Below, in pieces: positions 11,201-20,127 of a DNA stretch of 64,000 nucleotides. Location: positions 372,001-436,000 of the forward strand of contig JADIZZ010000004.1 of NCBI GenBank assembly GCA_016704535.1. The letters are read 5' to 3'. The notes beneath the pieces are model-generated. The model had not been told where the DNA came from. It was given only the letters and a program-made list of their open reading frames with translations, and ran no database searches. Both the position numbers and the translations under genes were made by a program. The DNA is from Betaproteobacteria bacterium. Its GTDB lineage: Bacteria; Pseudomonadota; Gammaproteobacteria; Burkholderiales; Burkholderiaceae_C. How positions within the stretch are numbered: the first letter of the stretch is position 1; every line of letters begins with the position of its first letter.

Positions 11201-14200
11201 AACTCCGACATGCCGTAGACGATCAACTGGGCGACGCCACCCGCCTCGACGGTGCCGCCAGAGGTGATGTAGCCGTTGGTGAAGTCCACCGTCGCGCCGG
11301 AGATGCGTGATACGTCGATCAGGTCGTCTTCGCGGCTGCTGGCGGCTGCACCGCCTGCGGCACCACTTTCGATGTTGTCGTCGTCGATCGCAAACGACAC
11401 GGCCTCGACGCCAACCAGGGTGTCCTTGGCGGCAACCGTGCCGACCCGGCCGCGGATCATCTCGATGGTGTCGGTGTCCGCAGCGGTGTTGACCATGATC
11501 GTGACCGTCGGGACCAACGTGCTGGCGAGGTGCGCGCCATCGTCGAAATCGTTGCCGTACAGCACGATGTCGGCGCCGGTGCCCAGGCGGAACGAGTTGT
11601 TCTTGCCCGCCTCGGTTTCGTCGACGTAGATGCCGTCGTCTCCGGTGCCGCCGACCACGTTCTCGACGCCGTCGACCACGATGAAGAGCTGGTCGTTGCC
11701 GTCGTTATCACCGAAGCCGGTGTCGTTGGTGTCGCCATCGGGGCCGTTGTCGGCCACGCTCGGGTTGGCGGGATTGATCGGCGCCACGCCCGTCATCGCC
11801 GGTGTGACCTGGCTGTCATCGAGCCACTCGGTCCAGTTGTCGCCGAAGTTGATCAGCACCGAGCCAGGACCCGCCGAACCCAGAGTCGGGCTGTTGGGGA
11901 AGCCGGCGTCGGAGCCGACGAAATTCGGGCCGAGGACCGTGTTGTTGGACAGGTTGTAGAACACGCCGCCGGTCTTCAAGGACAGGTCAGCAAAGTCCAG
12001 CGTGTCGTCGCCCTGGCCAGCCAGCGTACCGTCGCCCGCCACGGTGCGGATGTGCTCCATGTTGGTGAAGTAGGTGAAGCCGGTCGTGGCGGCACCTTCG
12101 GTCGTGGTCACCCAGCCTTCGCCGCCCTGCTTGCGGTTCACGTCGTCGGCGAGTTCGATGTAGAACTTGGCGCCACCGGCACCCACCACACCAAAGTCAC
12201 GCTGCTGCCACAGCAGGGTGTCCTGGAAGCCGGTCTCGAGGAATCCGCCGGTCTCGTTCTGGTCGATGCGGTAGAAGTTGACCGTGCTTGGCGCCTTGCG
12301 GACTTCTTCGGCTTCGTAGTCGTTGAGCACCCGGATCTGACCGTTGGCCAGGTACAGGTCCTTGCCGCCGTCTACACGTTCCGGATTGGTCGTCGTGCCA
12401 CCCGCTGAACCGTGGATACGGTCGTCACCGGTGCCGCCCCAGATGCTGTCGCGGCCTTCACCGCCGATCAGCAGGTCGTCGCCATGCACGGCGAAGTTGT
12501 CGGGAGCAACGAAATTGGTGTCGGACGGGCCGTCCAGGTTCTGCACGGCCTGGTTGGCCGTGGCGTTGAACTTGATCGTCGCGCTGTCCAGGCCTTGGGC
12601 GGCGCTGCTGGTGATGTTGTCACCCGCGACGTTGTTGGCCACGTACACCACTTCGGCGTCGGAACCCAGCAGCGTGCCGCCGGCATCCGCCGCTGTTTCG
12701 AGCACGGCGCGGTTGATGAACTCTTCACCGACGAACAACACGTTGTCGCGGTTCAGTTCGCCATCCCGTCCATCGAAGTCCAGCAGATGCACTTCGTGCG
12801 ACGAGATGTTCGTCACCGAGACGTCAGGACGCTGCCCACCGGACAGGTTGCTGATCGACACCACCGGCTCACGCATGAAGACGACTTCTTCGCCGTCGTT
12901 GTAGGCGCCCTGGCTGATGACCAGGAAGCCATTGGTTGCGCTGGCGACCAGGCGGCCGGCCGCGGTGTCATCGTCCAGGAAGGTGTTGATGTACGCGGCA
13001 AAACGTGCCACGAACGCATTGTTGGACTCGCCACCGATCAGCGAGCCGTCCAACTGAACACCAACCTGCAGTTCGTACTTCACGTCGTTGACCGTCATGG
13101 TCACGATGTCTTCCACCGACAGGTCGACGAATTCGATGGCGTACTGCTGGTCTTCGGCCAGGCGCGTGCCGTCGGTGTCGAAGTCGATCACCAGGTCGTT
13201 GGCGTAGTTGTCTTCGCCCAGCGAAACGCTGCTGCCGACGTAGGAGTCGTCGTCGGTGCCTTCGTTCTTCGAGCGATCTTCATACGACTTGTAGATCAGG
13301 CGGTCTTGCGACACAGCGACTTCCGGCTCGCCGTACTGGAAGTAGTTGTCGGTCGCTGTATTGGCGCGCTGGCTGACAGTCACGCCGCCACCCGCGACTT
13401 CCACGAGTCGATCACCGTTGGCGTCCCGGTTGTCCGCCAACTCGCGGCCCTTGGCGTCGGTGATGAAGATCGTGATGCCGTCGGACTGGAGCGTGGCTTG
13501 CAGGTCAGCGCCGAACGGCGTGGCGTCGAGCGCGTCGTTCAACGCATCGGTCAGGCCTTGGTACGTCGTCGCGGCCTTGATGGCGTCGGTGTTCAGCGCG
13601 ACCGGCGTGAAGGTGCCGTTCTCCTTGACGCCGGTCTTGATTTCAGCAACGAAGGCGACTACGTCGTCGAGTTCATCGCCCGGCGCGTTGCCGGCAGCCT
13701 TCTCGATGCGAATGGCCAGGACGGACACGCCCGTGGTGCTGGATTCGTCGAGGCCGAAGTCCTGGCCGAAGGTACCGTCGGTGATGTTCGCGTCGGCGTC
13801 CGGGTCCTGCTGCTGGCGGTGGATCACGTCGACGTTGTCGCCGTGGTCTTCGCCGTGGTAGTAGTCGTCCTGCAGCGCAAAGACGAAGTCGTCGTTGCCG
13901 GGGCCGCCCGACAGCTTGTCGTTGCCACCGCGGCCTTCGAGGATGTCGTCACCGGTGCCAGCGTACAGCGTGTTGGCGCCGGCGCTCAGCGTGATTTCGA
14001 CGACGTCGACGTTGAAGGACTCCTGGAGGTCGAAGCCATAGTCATCGAGGAAATCACCGAACTGTTCGGCGCCGAAGAACGGGATCCCATTGAAATTGTC
14101 GAGCGCCCATGCAATCAGGTAGTCCTGGTAAAGAGCTTCGAGTTCATCGTCTGTGATGCCGTCGGTCACCTCGACTTCGGTGAAGAACACGACCTCACCA

Positions 14201-16128
14201 CCATCGGTGCCACGAAGCTCGAGGTCGATGGCAGTGCCGTAGTGGTTCTGCTGATTGGCGAAGTTCAGCTCGGGGTCATTGGTGCCGGCAGCCAGGTAGT
14301 CGATCCCACCCATGCCGGTGGCGATGACGCTTTCCATGCCGACGATGGTGGTCTTCGCGTAGCCGGTGTAGTTGGTCTGGTCGGCGGTACCTGGGACGTG
14401 GTCGCTGTCGCTGGTGTCGTTGGCTTCGTCGGAATGATCCGTGCCTTCGCCCAGTGTGTCACCACGGTAACCGCGGTAGGAGCTGTAGCCCAGGTCGATG
14501 CGGATCTTGCCGTCATCCAGGATGGCAGCCGCCGAGCCTGCTTCGGTGGGTGCAAAGCGACCGACCGTGTAGTTGGTGATCCAGAGGGTGTCGTTGCCGT
14601 CACCGCCACTGACAACACCCTTGTCCAGTTCGAGCACGATGTTGTCATCACCAGCGTCGCCGTACAGCTCATCGCGGCCGTTCAGCTTGATGCCGGCCAG
14701 GTTGGGGTTCGTCACGCCATCTTCAACGGTTTCGAACAGGAACTGCAGGTTGCCGCCGAACAGCAGGTCGTCGCCGCCAGCACCCCAGACAAAGTCGTTG
14801 TCGTAGCCGGCAATGACGATGTTGGCGACTTCGCTGCCCTGAACGCGCAGCTGAGCCGACGAACCGAAGCCGTAGTTGGTGCTGCCTTCTTCGTCGCGCG
14901 TGTCGACGGCACGGCCGCCGATTTCGACATCGATGTCGTCAATGAAGCCATACAGGTTGCCCGACGCGTCGAGGTGTTCGACGTCGTCGATGTCCATCGA
15001 CTCACCCGAGCGCGACAGCACGTCGTCGTCGTCGTTGACACCGGCGTCGGTTTCTTCGAGCGTGACGATCACGGGCTCGTCGTCGTCAGAGGCTTCGAGC
15101 AACAGCCAGTCGGCGTCTTGCGGCGACTGCTTGACGCCGGCGGACGAATCGTCAGCCGTGTTGCCACCATCGACGAACAGGGTCTGGCCACCGTCGGTGG
15201 CGTCGATGCCGGAGAACTCGGCAAAGAAGAAGTCGGCGTTGCGGCCGCCGCGCATGGCGTCAAAGCCCGTGCGACCCTGGGCAATGCCGCCGCCGGCCAT
15301 GAAGTCGTTGCCCACGCCCCCAAAGGCGTTGTCGACACCCAGACCACCGAGGAAGATGTTGCCGTCGGTGCTGACGCCGTCGCCGTCGAAGGCGGTGCCA
15401 TCAAAGGCGATGTCACCCAGGAAGTTGTTGGCCGTGTCGCCGTGGTTGAGCGGGTTGCGGGCGTACGCGTCGACGATTTCGAAGTCGGCCGCGACGCCGG
15501 TGATGCTGCGCTCAATGCCGTCGAATTCGATGAGGCCGTCGCCGTCCTTGTCCAGGCCCGTGACCTGGTTGGCCGGGTTGGTGAAGTCGATGCGAACGTC
15601 CTGGTCGCCTGTAAGGCGCATGACATTGGCAGCACCGGCGGCTACGTCATCGCCGAACAGCGTAAAGACCTTACCTTCCATGCTCTCGGGCTGGTCCAGC
15701 GCCACGTCGACTGTGCCGGTGATCTGGGCATACGTTACCGCGGCAGCAACCTGCGCGTTGTAGGCGGCGACGAACGGGACGTACCCGGGGATCGTCACGC
15801 CGGAGAACAGATTCATCAGCTCGACCACCGCGGCACCGCGCGCGCCAGGCGCGGCAGCGTCGAGGTAGGACTTGGCCGTGTCGGTCGCTGCAGCAACCAG
15901 GTCGGCACCGGTGATACCGAGGTTCGTCACCAGGATCGAAGCCACGTCGGCCGTCGATACCGCGCCAAAGTCGCGGGTGTACACCTGGTTGGCGAGATCG
16001 GAAACAGTGCCGTTACCGCCGTTCACCCATTCGAGGGCCCAATCCATGGTCGCATTGCCGAGCTGCAGGTTGTACAGGCCGGAGGCAACGCGAGCGATCA
16101 GGGTCTGGTCAAAGCCGATGGTGGTCAT
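8242..16128 (-). CDS. giant acidic calcium-binding exported protein (RTX/S-layer-like, 2628 aa)
   Basis: Very large Asp/Gly/Thr-rich and Cys-poor protein with no Sec signal peptide. Hemolysin-type GGxGxD nonapeptides are scattered in pairs over the whole length, for example GTGDDILEGRGGNDKLSGG, GGEGRDSIWGGTGDDRIHGS and, near the C-terminus, GEAGDDIIRGGGGNDTLSGG. An EF-hand-like DKDGDGLIEFDGIE lies near residue 200. The ~100 C-terminal residues are poor in repeats and end in small and hydrophobic residues (FDIDTWALNDFAG), as in type I secretion signals. Probably exported by a type I ABC system encoded elsewhere and folded by calcium outside the cell, as an S-layer or adhesin. GAGGAA lies 9 bases before the ATG. 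It has its own long leader and terminator. Confidence 0.85.
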   Translation of the reverse strand: MTTIGFDQTLIARVASGLYNLQLGNATMDWALEWVNGGNGTVSDLANQVYTRDFGAVSTADVASILVTNLGITGADLVAAATDTAKSYLDAAAPGARGAAVVELMNLFSGVTIPGYVPFVAAYNAQVAAAVTYAQITGTVDVALDQPESMEGKVFTLFGDDVAAGAANVMRLTGDQDVRIDFTNPANQVTGLDKDGDGLIEFDGIERSITGVAADFEIVDAYARNPLNHGDTANNFLGDIAFDGTAFDGDGVSTDGNIFLGGLGVDNAFGGVGNDFMAGGGIAQGRTGFDAMRGGRNADFFFAEFSGIDATDGGQTLFVDGGNTADDSSAGVKQSPQDADWLLLEASDDDEPVIVTLEETDAGVNDDDDVLSRSGESMDIDDVEHLDASGNLYGFIDDIDVEIGGRAVDTRDEEGSTNYGFGSSAQLRVQGSEVANIVIAGYDNDFVWGAGGDDLLFGGNLQFLFETVEDGVTNPNLAGIKLNGRDELYGDAGDDNIVLELDKGVVSGGDGNDTLWITNYTVGRFAPTEAGSAAAILDDGKIRIDLGYSSYRGYRGDTLGEGTDHSDEANDTSDSDHVPGTADQTNYTGYAKTTIVGMESVIATGMGGIDYLAAGTNDPELNFANQQNHYGTAIDLELRGTDGGEVVFFTEVEVTDGITDDELEALYQDYLIAWALDNFNGIPFFGAEQFGDFLDDYGFDLQESFNVDVVEITLSAGANTLYAGTGDDILEGRGGNDKLSGGPGNDDFVFALQDDYYHGEDHGDNVDVIHRQQQDPDADANITDGTFGQDFGLDESSTTGVSVLAIRIEKAAGNAPGDELDDVVAFVAEIKTGVKENGTFTPVALNTDAIKAATTYQGLTDALNDALDATPFGADLQATLQSDGITIFITDAKGRELADNRDANGDRLVEVAGGGVTVSQRANTATDNYFQYGEPEVAVSQDRLIYKSYEDRSKNEGTDDDSYVGSSVSLGEDNYANDLVIDFDTDGTRLAEDQQYAIEFVDLSVEDIVTMTVNDVKYELQVGVQLDGSLIGGESNNAFVARFAAYINTFLDDDTAAGRLVASATNGFLVISQGAYNDGEEVVFMREPVVSISNLSGGQRPDVSVTNISSHEVHLLDFDGRDGELNRDNVLFVGEEFINRAVLETAADAGGTLLGSDAEVVYVANNVAGDNITSSAAQGLDSATIKFNATANQAVQNLDGPSDTNFVAPDNFAVHGDDLLIGGEGRDSIWGGTGDDRIHGSAGGTTTNPERVDGGKDLYLANGQIRVLNDYEAEEVRKAPSTVNFYRIDQNETGGFLETGFQDTLLWQQRDFGVVGAGGAKFYIELADDVNRKQGGEGWVTTTEGAATTGFTYFTNMEHIRTVAGDGTLAGQGDDTLDFADLSLKTGGVFYNLSNNTVLGPNFVGSDAGFPNSPTLGSAGPGSVLINFGDNWTEWLDDSQVTPAMTGVAPINPANPSVADNGPDGDTNDTGFGDNDGNDQLFIVVDGVENVVGGTGDDGIYVDETEAGKNNSFRLGTGADIVLYGNDFDDGAHLASTLVPTVTIMVNTAADTDTIEMIRGRVGTVAAKDTLVGVEAVSFAIDDDNIESGAAGGAAASSREDDLIDVSRISGATVDFTNGYITSGGTVEAGGVAQLIVYGMSEFEAVLGSAANDGVIISNAMFNSREDFTDGDDDEDVTFDSFLNYDFINDADSSDAGTAGDDKDNDGQVYDRMSVAELRAIGTTGTDINPYDADDIPEGYNLTQYEFDLGAGNADTVDYFAETGLIAALITPGVTTSKILVSHDGDEDLSDDNDRVDQLTGVERIVAAQGESILDFTNAGSAVQIDFQFPPTRNGGTLGTGILAEDDVIESVVRIADGNGNVITGLSSMIERYIVGDYETDGGAQNVAQATWNRIEGSDFAERVTYDGSENLLDQAGIDHRYSSDILNLRGGANNVSYSPLETSIAALVSVTAFNAALPPANAVGTDPLAWGNITVGVGFTNGEFGTPLDNGGAFHTITSYSSDNPVSSGSLKLEASQDAEDSVTFNFDTDKVYVLGQSPGVISVSIGSSATMVLTGFEVLQDWGGSDDVYTMEDLDDVLGDLFLVDDLYSDAPGTADRDTLKINDDEAINYNNGAATFSNEVDTVKLESFNDAFGFDFSILDISELNDNDLRFVRGDDDNQDDDAFLNAADTDYEGPADRGGLNAIFDPITDGDADSARDLDDEVVLGDLDSIEEVTLFSSIHLTDASISSSGSEFELNTDTGELLDGDGDLLFATDTEGLNFSRLTGTAGVTVDVVGGLDFVEVIGSKNADDIEGEAGDDIIRGGGGNDTLSGGVEPEELAQLSFTFNAGAIAQDGTVAAYVEVSDGTGAIRFYQDGTIEGDATGAFVGSEVVIPTPPLLGLDSGSSADRVGQTIEAISVATWNTFLPNFTLASVDYDASGNDLVFTYASGEAPVAADLTIEEEDNAAGDSTLEANTVATDLGAVNSNLLAANSPEVNSADTFIFEATGSANGTDTINTFDSNDVLDFSLFFSTSNIVALNAVLTANPGVSSVENDVNRLVEIVGGQDLSTASGLAAALASGGEYANINMANSSKAIFITADSSDADETQYVFMATSSSTGTISVTLVGMVTDFDIDTWALNDFAG

Positions 16129-16469
16129 TCGTTAATTCCTCGTAGTTGGGAAAGAGGGGGTCTTCTTCTTACTGAAAGAAACCGGAGCCGAGTGTTCTGG
16201 GGGACACCCGCACTCGACTCAGCGCCCTGCCGGCCGTGGCCGGGCAAGACGCTGAGTGGAATCGGGTGGTTTGCTGCACGTTCAAAGTCGAAATGGTCCT
16301 GATGATGGAAGCGGAGTGTCAGCCTGGCCGACAGGGTTCCATGTGATGGGCATCACATGAGCCCAGTGTCTTTTCATGGGGCACATGGGGCGGTCGAGCG
16401 AAAGGATGGTGATTAAACACAGCGCAAGATGCTAGCACGCGATGCGACAACCTCCGCTTGGGGCAGTGC
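16129..16469 (-). promoter_or_regulatory. long upstream region of the giant gene
   Basis: This 341-base gap separates the outer-membrane protein gene from the giant gene and carries no convincing frame. It holds the ribosome-binding site GAGGAA (16138-16143), a hairpin (arms 16217-16224 and 16250-16257, with an inner GC-rich inverted repeat) and the CRP-type palindrome at 16340-16359. No clear -35/-10 pair could be fixed. Its length fits a separate, regulated promoter with a structured leader. Confidence 0.6.
16340..16359. promoter_or_regulatory. CRP-type operator palindrome
   Basis: Perfect 9-bp inverted repeat, CATGTGATG and CATCACATG separated by GG. It contains TGTGA-N6-TCACA at 16342-16357, the full consensus of E. 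coli CRP. The centre lies 222 bases upstream of the giant gene's ATG. The Crp-family protein encoded at 21640-22347 has the recognition-helix residues SRETVTR, matching SRETVGR of E. coli CRP, and is the natural candidate to bind here. Confidence 0.8.
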
Positions 16470-17930
16470 CTACCATTTGTAGCGTAGCCCCCCGTAGATC
16501 GACGCAGCTTCGAATGAAAAGACCGCCAGGTTGCTCTTTTCCCTGGAAACCAGGACCTGGATCACGCTCTCGGCACGATGTGCCGCCAATTCGAACCATG
16601 GGCCAGTCAATTCCACGACGAGTTGCTGATTTTTTGTACTTCTACGTACGTTGTTTTCCAGCAACGGACTGAAGCCCTCTTCGTCCTTGCTGTGGCTGTA
16701 GCGCCACTGGGCATCCAGGAACCAGGGGTTGTTGTCGCGTCCACTGCGGCCCAGACCGATCAGCAGGCGCAGGCCGGCACCGGACTTTTTCTGGTTGCCG
16801 CCGGGGCGCTGGTCCAGCCGTGCCCGGTCCTGGCCCCGGGCCACCGAAAGGCCCAGCGTCCAACCACGCAGGCCCGGCACGGCGCAAAGCAGGCTCGCGG
16901 AAACACCTTCGACCTGGGTGTCGTTGATGGGGATCTCGCGGTAGCGCCGGTCCTCGGTCTCGACATACCAACGCTGGCTGCAGTTGCCTGCCGGGCCCTC
17001 TGCGCCCAGGCCCAGGCGCCACATGCGGCTGTCTTCGCTGAGCGCGCCGCCTGCATACTGCGCCCGCCCCTGCAGCTGCCAACGCCAATCGCCCGCGGTC
17101 TGGTAGGCACCGAGCCCCAGGCGCACGCTATGCCAGTCGGTGTCGCTGTCGCCGGGGGCGTGGCGGGTCGACGCCTGGATGCCGACCAGGTAGGAGCGCG
17201 TGTTCGAAGGGCTGATGGCGCCCTGCCACGTCATGTCCAGCAGCGCCGCGCCACCGGCACGCGGCGCCAGCGGCCGCGCCAGAGGCAGTGTGACGGGGCC
17301 GTCGGGCGGCGTGATCGTCAGTTCGCTCAGGCGCGGCGACTGAACGAGGTTGTTCTCGTAGCCGGTCAGAAGCTGCACCTCACGCAGCTGCACCCAGCCT
17401 GGGGCGGGCATGTCGGCATCGGCCCGGCCCGGAACGGTGACCGTGGTGCCGCGGGCGAGCCGCGGCGCGGGGTCGTTGAGCCGCTTCCAGAGTACGGGCG
17501 GCACATCGGTGCGGCTCTGCCAGGCGCGCACGAGTTCCTCGCGGGCGGCCGGCTCGCCAAGGGCCGCCAGCGCCAGCGCGTGGTCGGCCTGTGCGGGCAG
17601 CAGGTCGGGATCGAGCAGCAGCGCCCGTTCCAGTCGCAGCAGCGCCTGCTTGGCGTCACCCACTTCGAGCCAGGCGCCACCCAGGGCAGCCAGGAAGGCC
17701 GCGTCGTTGTTGCAGGCGTCGGCGGCCACCTCCATCAGGCGCAGCAGCGCGGCCTGGGCCTGCGCACTGCGCGGCCATGGGGTGGCGGCCAACGCAGCAC
17801 AGTTCGTCGGCAGCGTGCTCAGGCGGTCGAGGTCGGCCTCGCTTTCGGCGCGAACCGCCGTGCCGGCTGAGATCACGAGCCAGACCAGGCCGGCCCGCAG
17901 GACGCGCCGCGCCGGCGGATGCGGCGTCAC
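16470..17930 (-). CDS. TPR plus beta-barrel outer-membrane protein
   Basis: 486 residues. A signal peptide (VLRAGLVWLVISAGTAVRA) is followed by a helical region with about two TPR-like repeats (residues ~50-130, including AWLEVGDAKQALLRLERALLLDP). A long C-terminal half of alternating polar/aromatic strands ends in YGGLRYKW, with a terminal aromatic residue as in barrels assembled by BAM. TPR plus ~300-residue barrel resembles Slam (surface lipoprotein assembly modifier) proteins, although no motif proves it. The start GTG at 17930 overlaps the cyclase stop in GTGA. It may export or anchor a surface molecule in the same system as the giant protein. Confidence 0.7.
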   Translation of the reverse strand: MTPHPPARRVLRAGLVWLVISAGTAVRAESEADLDRLSTLPTNCAALAATPWPRSAQAQAALLRLMEVAADACNNDAAFLAALGGAWLEVGDAKQALLRLERALLLDPDLLPAQADHALALAALGEPAAREELVRAWQSRTDVPPVLWKRLNDPAPRLARGTTVTVPGRADADMPAPGWVQLREVQLLTGYENNLVQSPRLSELTITPPDGPVTLPLARPLAPRAGGAALLDMTWQGAISPSNTRSYLVGIQASTRHAPGDSDTDWHSVRLGLGAYQTAGDWRWQLQGRAQYAGGALSEDSRMWRLGLGAEGPAGNCSQRWYVETEDRRYREIPINDTQVEGVSASLLCAVPGLRGWTLGLSVARGQDRARLDQRPGGNQKKSGAGLRLLIGLGRSGRDNNPWFLDAQWRYSHSKDEEGFSPLLENNVRRSTKNQQLVVELTGPWFELAAHRAESVIQVLVSREKSNLAVFSFEAASIYGGLRYKW

Positions 17931-20080
17931 GCGTCGCGCGGCGTCTGGGTGGTGTGCTGGGTGGCCCCGGCCACCGGGGCCGCAACCAGAGAGGCCAGGC
18001 GCCGCGTCATCGACTGCCGGTTCGGCCAAGGGTCGTCGGCCAGGTCGCCGGCGTCGGTGGGCCTCGTAACCCACAGGTCCTCGGGCGGAACCAGGTCGGC
18101 CGAGTCAGCTGCACCGTAGAGGGTGTAGGGGCTGTCGAGGCCTTCCAGGAGGAACTCGCCCAGCGGCTCCGTGCTTTGCTGCGGGAGCTGGTGCGCCATT
18201 TGAGGTCCGATCAACAAGGGCATGGAGAGGTCCTGCGTCATCTGCTGCAGACGCGATGCTACGCTCACCGGCTCTCCCAGGGCCGCATGGGAACGTCGAC
18301 GCGCCGGGCCGAAGGAGCCGACGACGGCCAGGCCGCTTTCCATGCCGATGCCCAGGGCCAGTGGCTGCACCAGGTGGCCGTCCGCGGGGTCGGGCCGGCG
18401 CGCCAGCAGGCTGCGCGTCTCGTGCAGCAGTGCCTTGGCGGCCAGCAGCGTCTGGTGCGCGTGCCCGGGGCAGTCGGCATAGGCATTCCATACGGCGAGC
18501 ACGGAGTCGCCGGCGATGTGCTCGACCACGCCGCCGTGCTGCTCGACGACATCGACCGCCACGCAATAGAACGCGTGCAGCAGTGCCGCCGTTTCCTCGG
18601 GCGGGCGGTGCTGGGCAAAGGCCGAGAAGTTTCGGATATCGGCCACCAGCACGCTGACTGGCCGTCGCTGCACCTGCAGCTGGCCCGAGGGTTCGCTGGC
18701 CATCAGGCGCTTGGCCACTGGCGCCGGCAGGTAGGCGCCCAGGTGCGCCGACAGGCGCTCGCGCTGGGCGCGGGCGAGTGCATGCTCGGCCGTCGCCAAC
18801 GCGGTGGCAGCCAGCACCGCATACAGCGCCGGGCCGGCCCAGGGCCACCATTGATCGGCCTCGGTCAGTGCCCAATAGGCGGCAGCGCAGCACAGCGCCG
18901 CCAGGGCCGCGCCCGCGATGGGCAGGCGCTTGGCCGGCGCGCCGCGCTGGCGCACCGCCACCAGCCACAGGCCGCCGGCGATGAGCAGCATGGCCAGCCC
19001 CTGGCCGATGGCGGCGTGGCGCGGGGTGTAGGGCACGCGATGGTCGAGCAGGCCCGACAGCAGCTGGGCGTGCACCTCGACGCCGGCAGCCACTGCGGCC
19101 AGCGGCGTCGCAACGACGTCGCCGATGCCGAATGCGGTGGCGCCGACCAGGGCCACGGTGCCGGCCAGGATGGCCGGCGGCGCCTGGCCCGCCAGCACCT
19201 TGTGCGCGCTGACGGAGGTCAGCGCCATGCGCGCGGTGCGGAACGGCACCCGCAGATTGCCGGCGCCGTCGACCGGCACCTTGATGCCGGGCAGGCTGGG
19301 GCTGGTGAGTAAGTAGGCCGGCTCGAGCAGGCCGGTACCGGCGCGCCAGGTCCAGTCGGGCGGCGGCACGGGTGCTCCATCGGGTTGCGCGGCGCGCCAG
19401 AGTGTCGCCAACGCCAGGCTGGGGTAGGCGCGGCCGTCGTGACAGATGAGCGCGGGCAGCTCGCGCACGACACCGTCGGCGTGCACACTCGGCGTCAGGT
19501 GCCCGGCCACCGAGGCGGTGGAGACCAGCGTGCCGGCATTCCCGATGTAGCCCCGGCTCAGGGGGGCGAACGGCGGGCAGGTGCCGCGCTCGGAGTCCGG
19601 GCTGCCGGCCTTGCCCGGCGCGGCGCCCACTGGACCGACAGGGCCGACGATGTGGCCGACCTGCGGCGTGGTGTTCGGGTCGAGCGAAAAGATCTGGCCC
19701 AGTACGGCGGGCGAGCGCCGCCACGATTCCTGCAGTTCCTCGTCGCCGGGGCGGGTGGCGTCGAGCACGACGTCGATCGCCTGCACGGCGACGCCGGCAT
19801 CCTGCAGGCGCTGCGAGAGCGCGGCCAGTGTCGGCCGCGGCCACGGCCAGGCGCCGTGGCGGTCGAGGCTCGCCTCGTCGATATCGATGATGACGACGCG
19901 CCTTTCAGACACGTCGGATGCCGCCAGGCGCCAGGCGGCGTCGCCCGAGACCTCCTCCACCGTGTGCAGCAACTGCGGTGCAAAGGCCTGCACGAGGCCC
20001 ACCACCGCCGCTGCCAGCCCCAGCGCGGCCGCACGCAGGCGCCAGGGATGGTCGCGGCAGAACGCGGGTAGGGAGGACAT
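17927..20080 (-). CDS. CHASE2-domain class III adenylate/guanylate cyclase
   Basis: 717 residues. An N-terminal membrane anchor (~14-36) is followed by an extracytoplasmic CHASE2 sensor (VVIIDIDEASLDRHGAWPWP to about residue 330), three transmembrane helices (~350-430) and a class III cyclase domain (~460-640). Both metal-binding Asp are kept (VADIRNFS and AGDSVLAVW). Three positions deviate: the base-recognising Lys is His (EHIAGD), the Asp of the usual DYTVIGD is Ser, and the transition-state Asn of AVNLASRL is Ser (PVSVASRLQ) while the Arg stays. Activity or base choice may therefore be altered. A ~75-residue tail follows. It lies between FecR and the barrel protein in one unit. Confidence 0.85.
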   Translation of the reverse strand: MSSLPAFCRDHPWRLRAAALGLAAAVVGLVQAFAPQLLHTVEEVSGDAAWRLAASDVSERRVVIIDIDEASLDRHGAWPWPRPTLAALSQRLQDAGVAVQAIDVVLDATRPGDEELQESWRRSPAVLGQIFSLDPNTTPQVGHIVGPVGPVGAAPGKAGSPDSERGTCPPFAPLSRGYIGNAGTLVSTASVAGHLTPSVHADGVVRELPALICHDGRAYPSLALATLWRAAQPDGAPVPPPDWTWRAGTGLLEPAYLLTSPSLPGIKVPVDGAGNLRVPFRTARMALTSVSAHKVLAGQAPPAILAGTVALVGATAFGIGDVVATPLAAVAAGVEVHAQLLSGLLDHRVPYTPRHAAIGQGLAMLLIAGGLWLVAVRQRGAPAKRLPIAGAALAALCCAAAYWALTEADQWWPWAGPALYAVLAATALATAEHALARAQRERLSAHLGAYLPAPVAKRLMASEPSGQLQVQRRPVSVLVADIRNFSAFAQHRPPEETAALLHAFYCVAVDVVEQHGGVVEHIAGDSVLAVWNAYADCPGHAHQTLLAAKALLHETRSLLARRPDPADGHLVQPLALGIGMESGLAVVGSFGPARRRSHAALGEPVSVASRLQQMTQDLSMPLLIGPQMAHQLPQQSTEPLGEFLLEGLDSPYTLYGAADSADLVPPEDLWVTRPTDAGDLADDPWPNRQSMTRRLASLVAAPVAGATQHTTQTPRDA

Positions 20081-20127
20081 GGCTACAGCCGTGCGCCCGG
20101 GTCAGGAGCGGCTTGCACCAGGCGGGC

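Noticed and set aside
12412..16302. A 1296-codon open frame on the plus strand opposite the giant gene
   Set aside because: It is the complement of an Asp/Gly/Thr-rich GC-biased gene, gives a Val/Asp/Gly/His-rich translation with no domain, and lacks a ribosome-binding site.
16340..16359. The palindrome as a transcription terminator for the barrel gene
   Set aside because: No T tract follows on the minus strand, it is 110 bases past the stop, and the match to the CRP consensus is exact.
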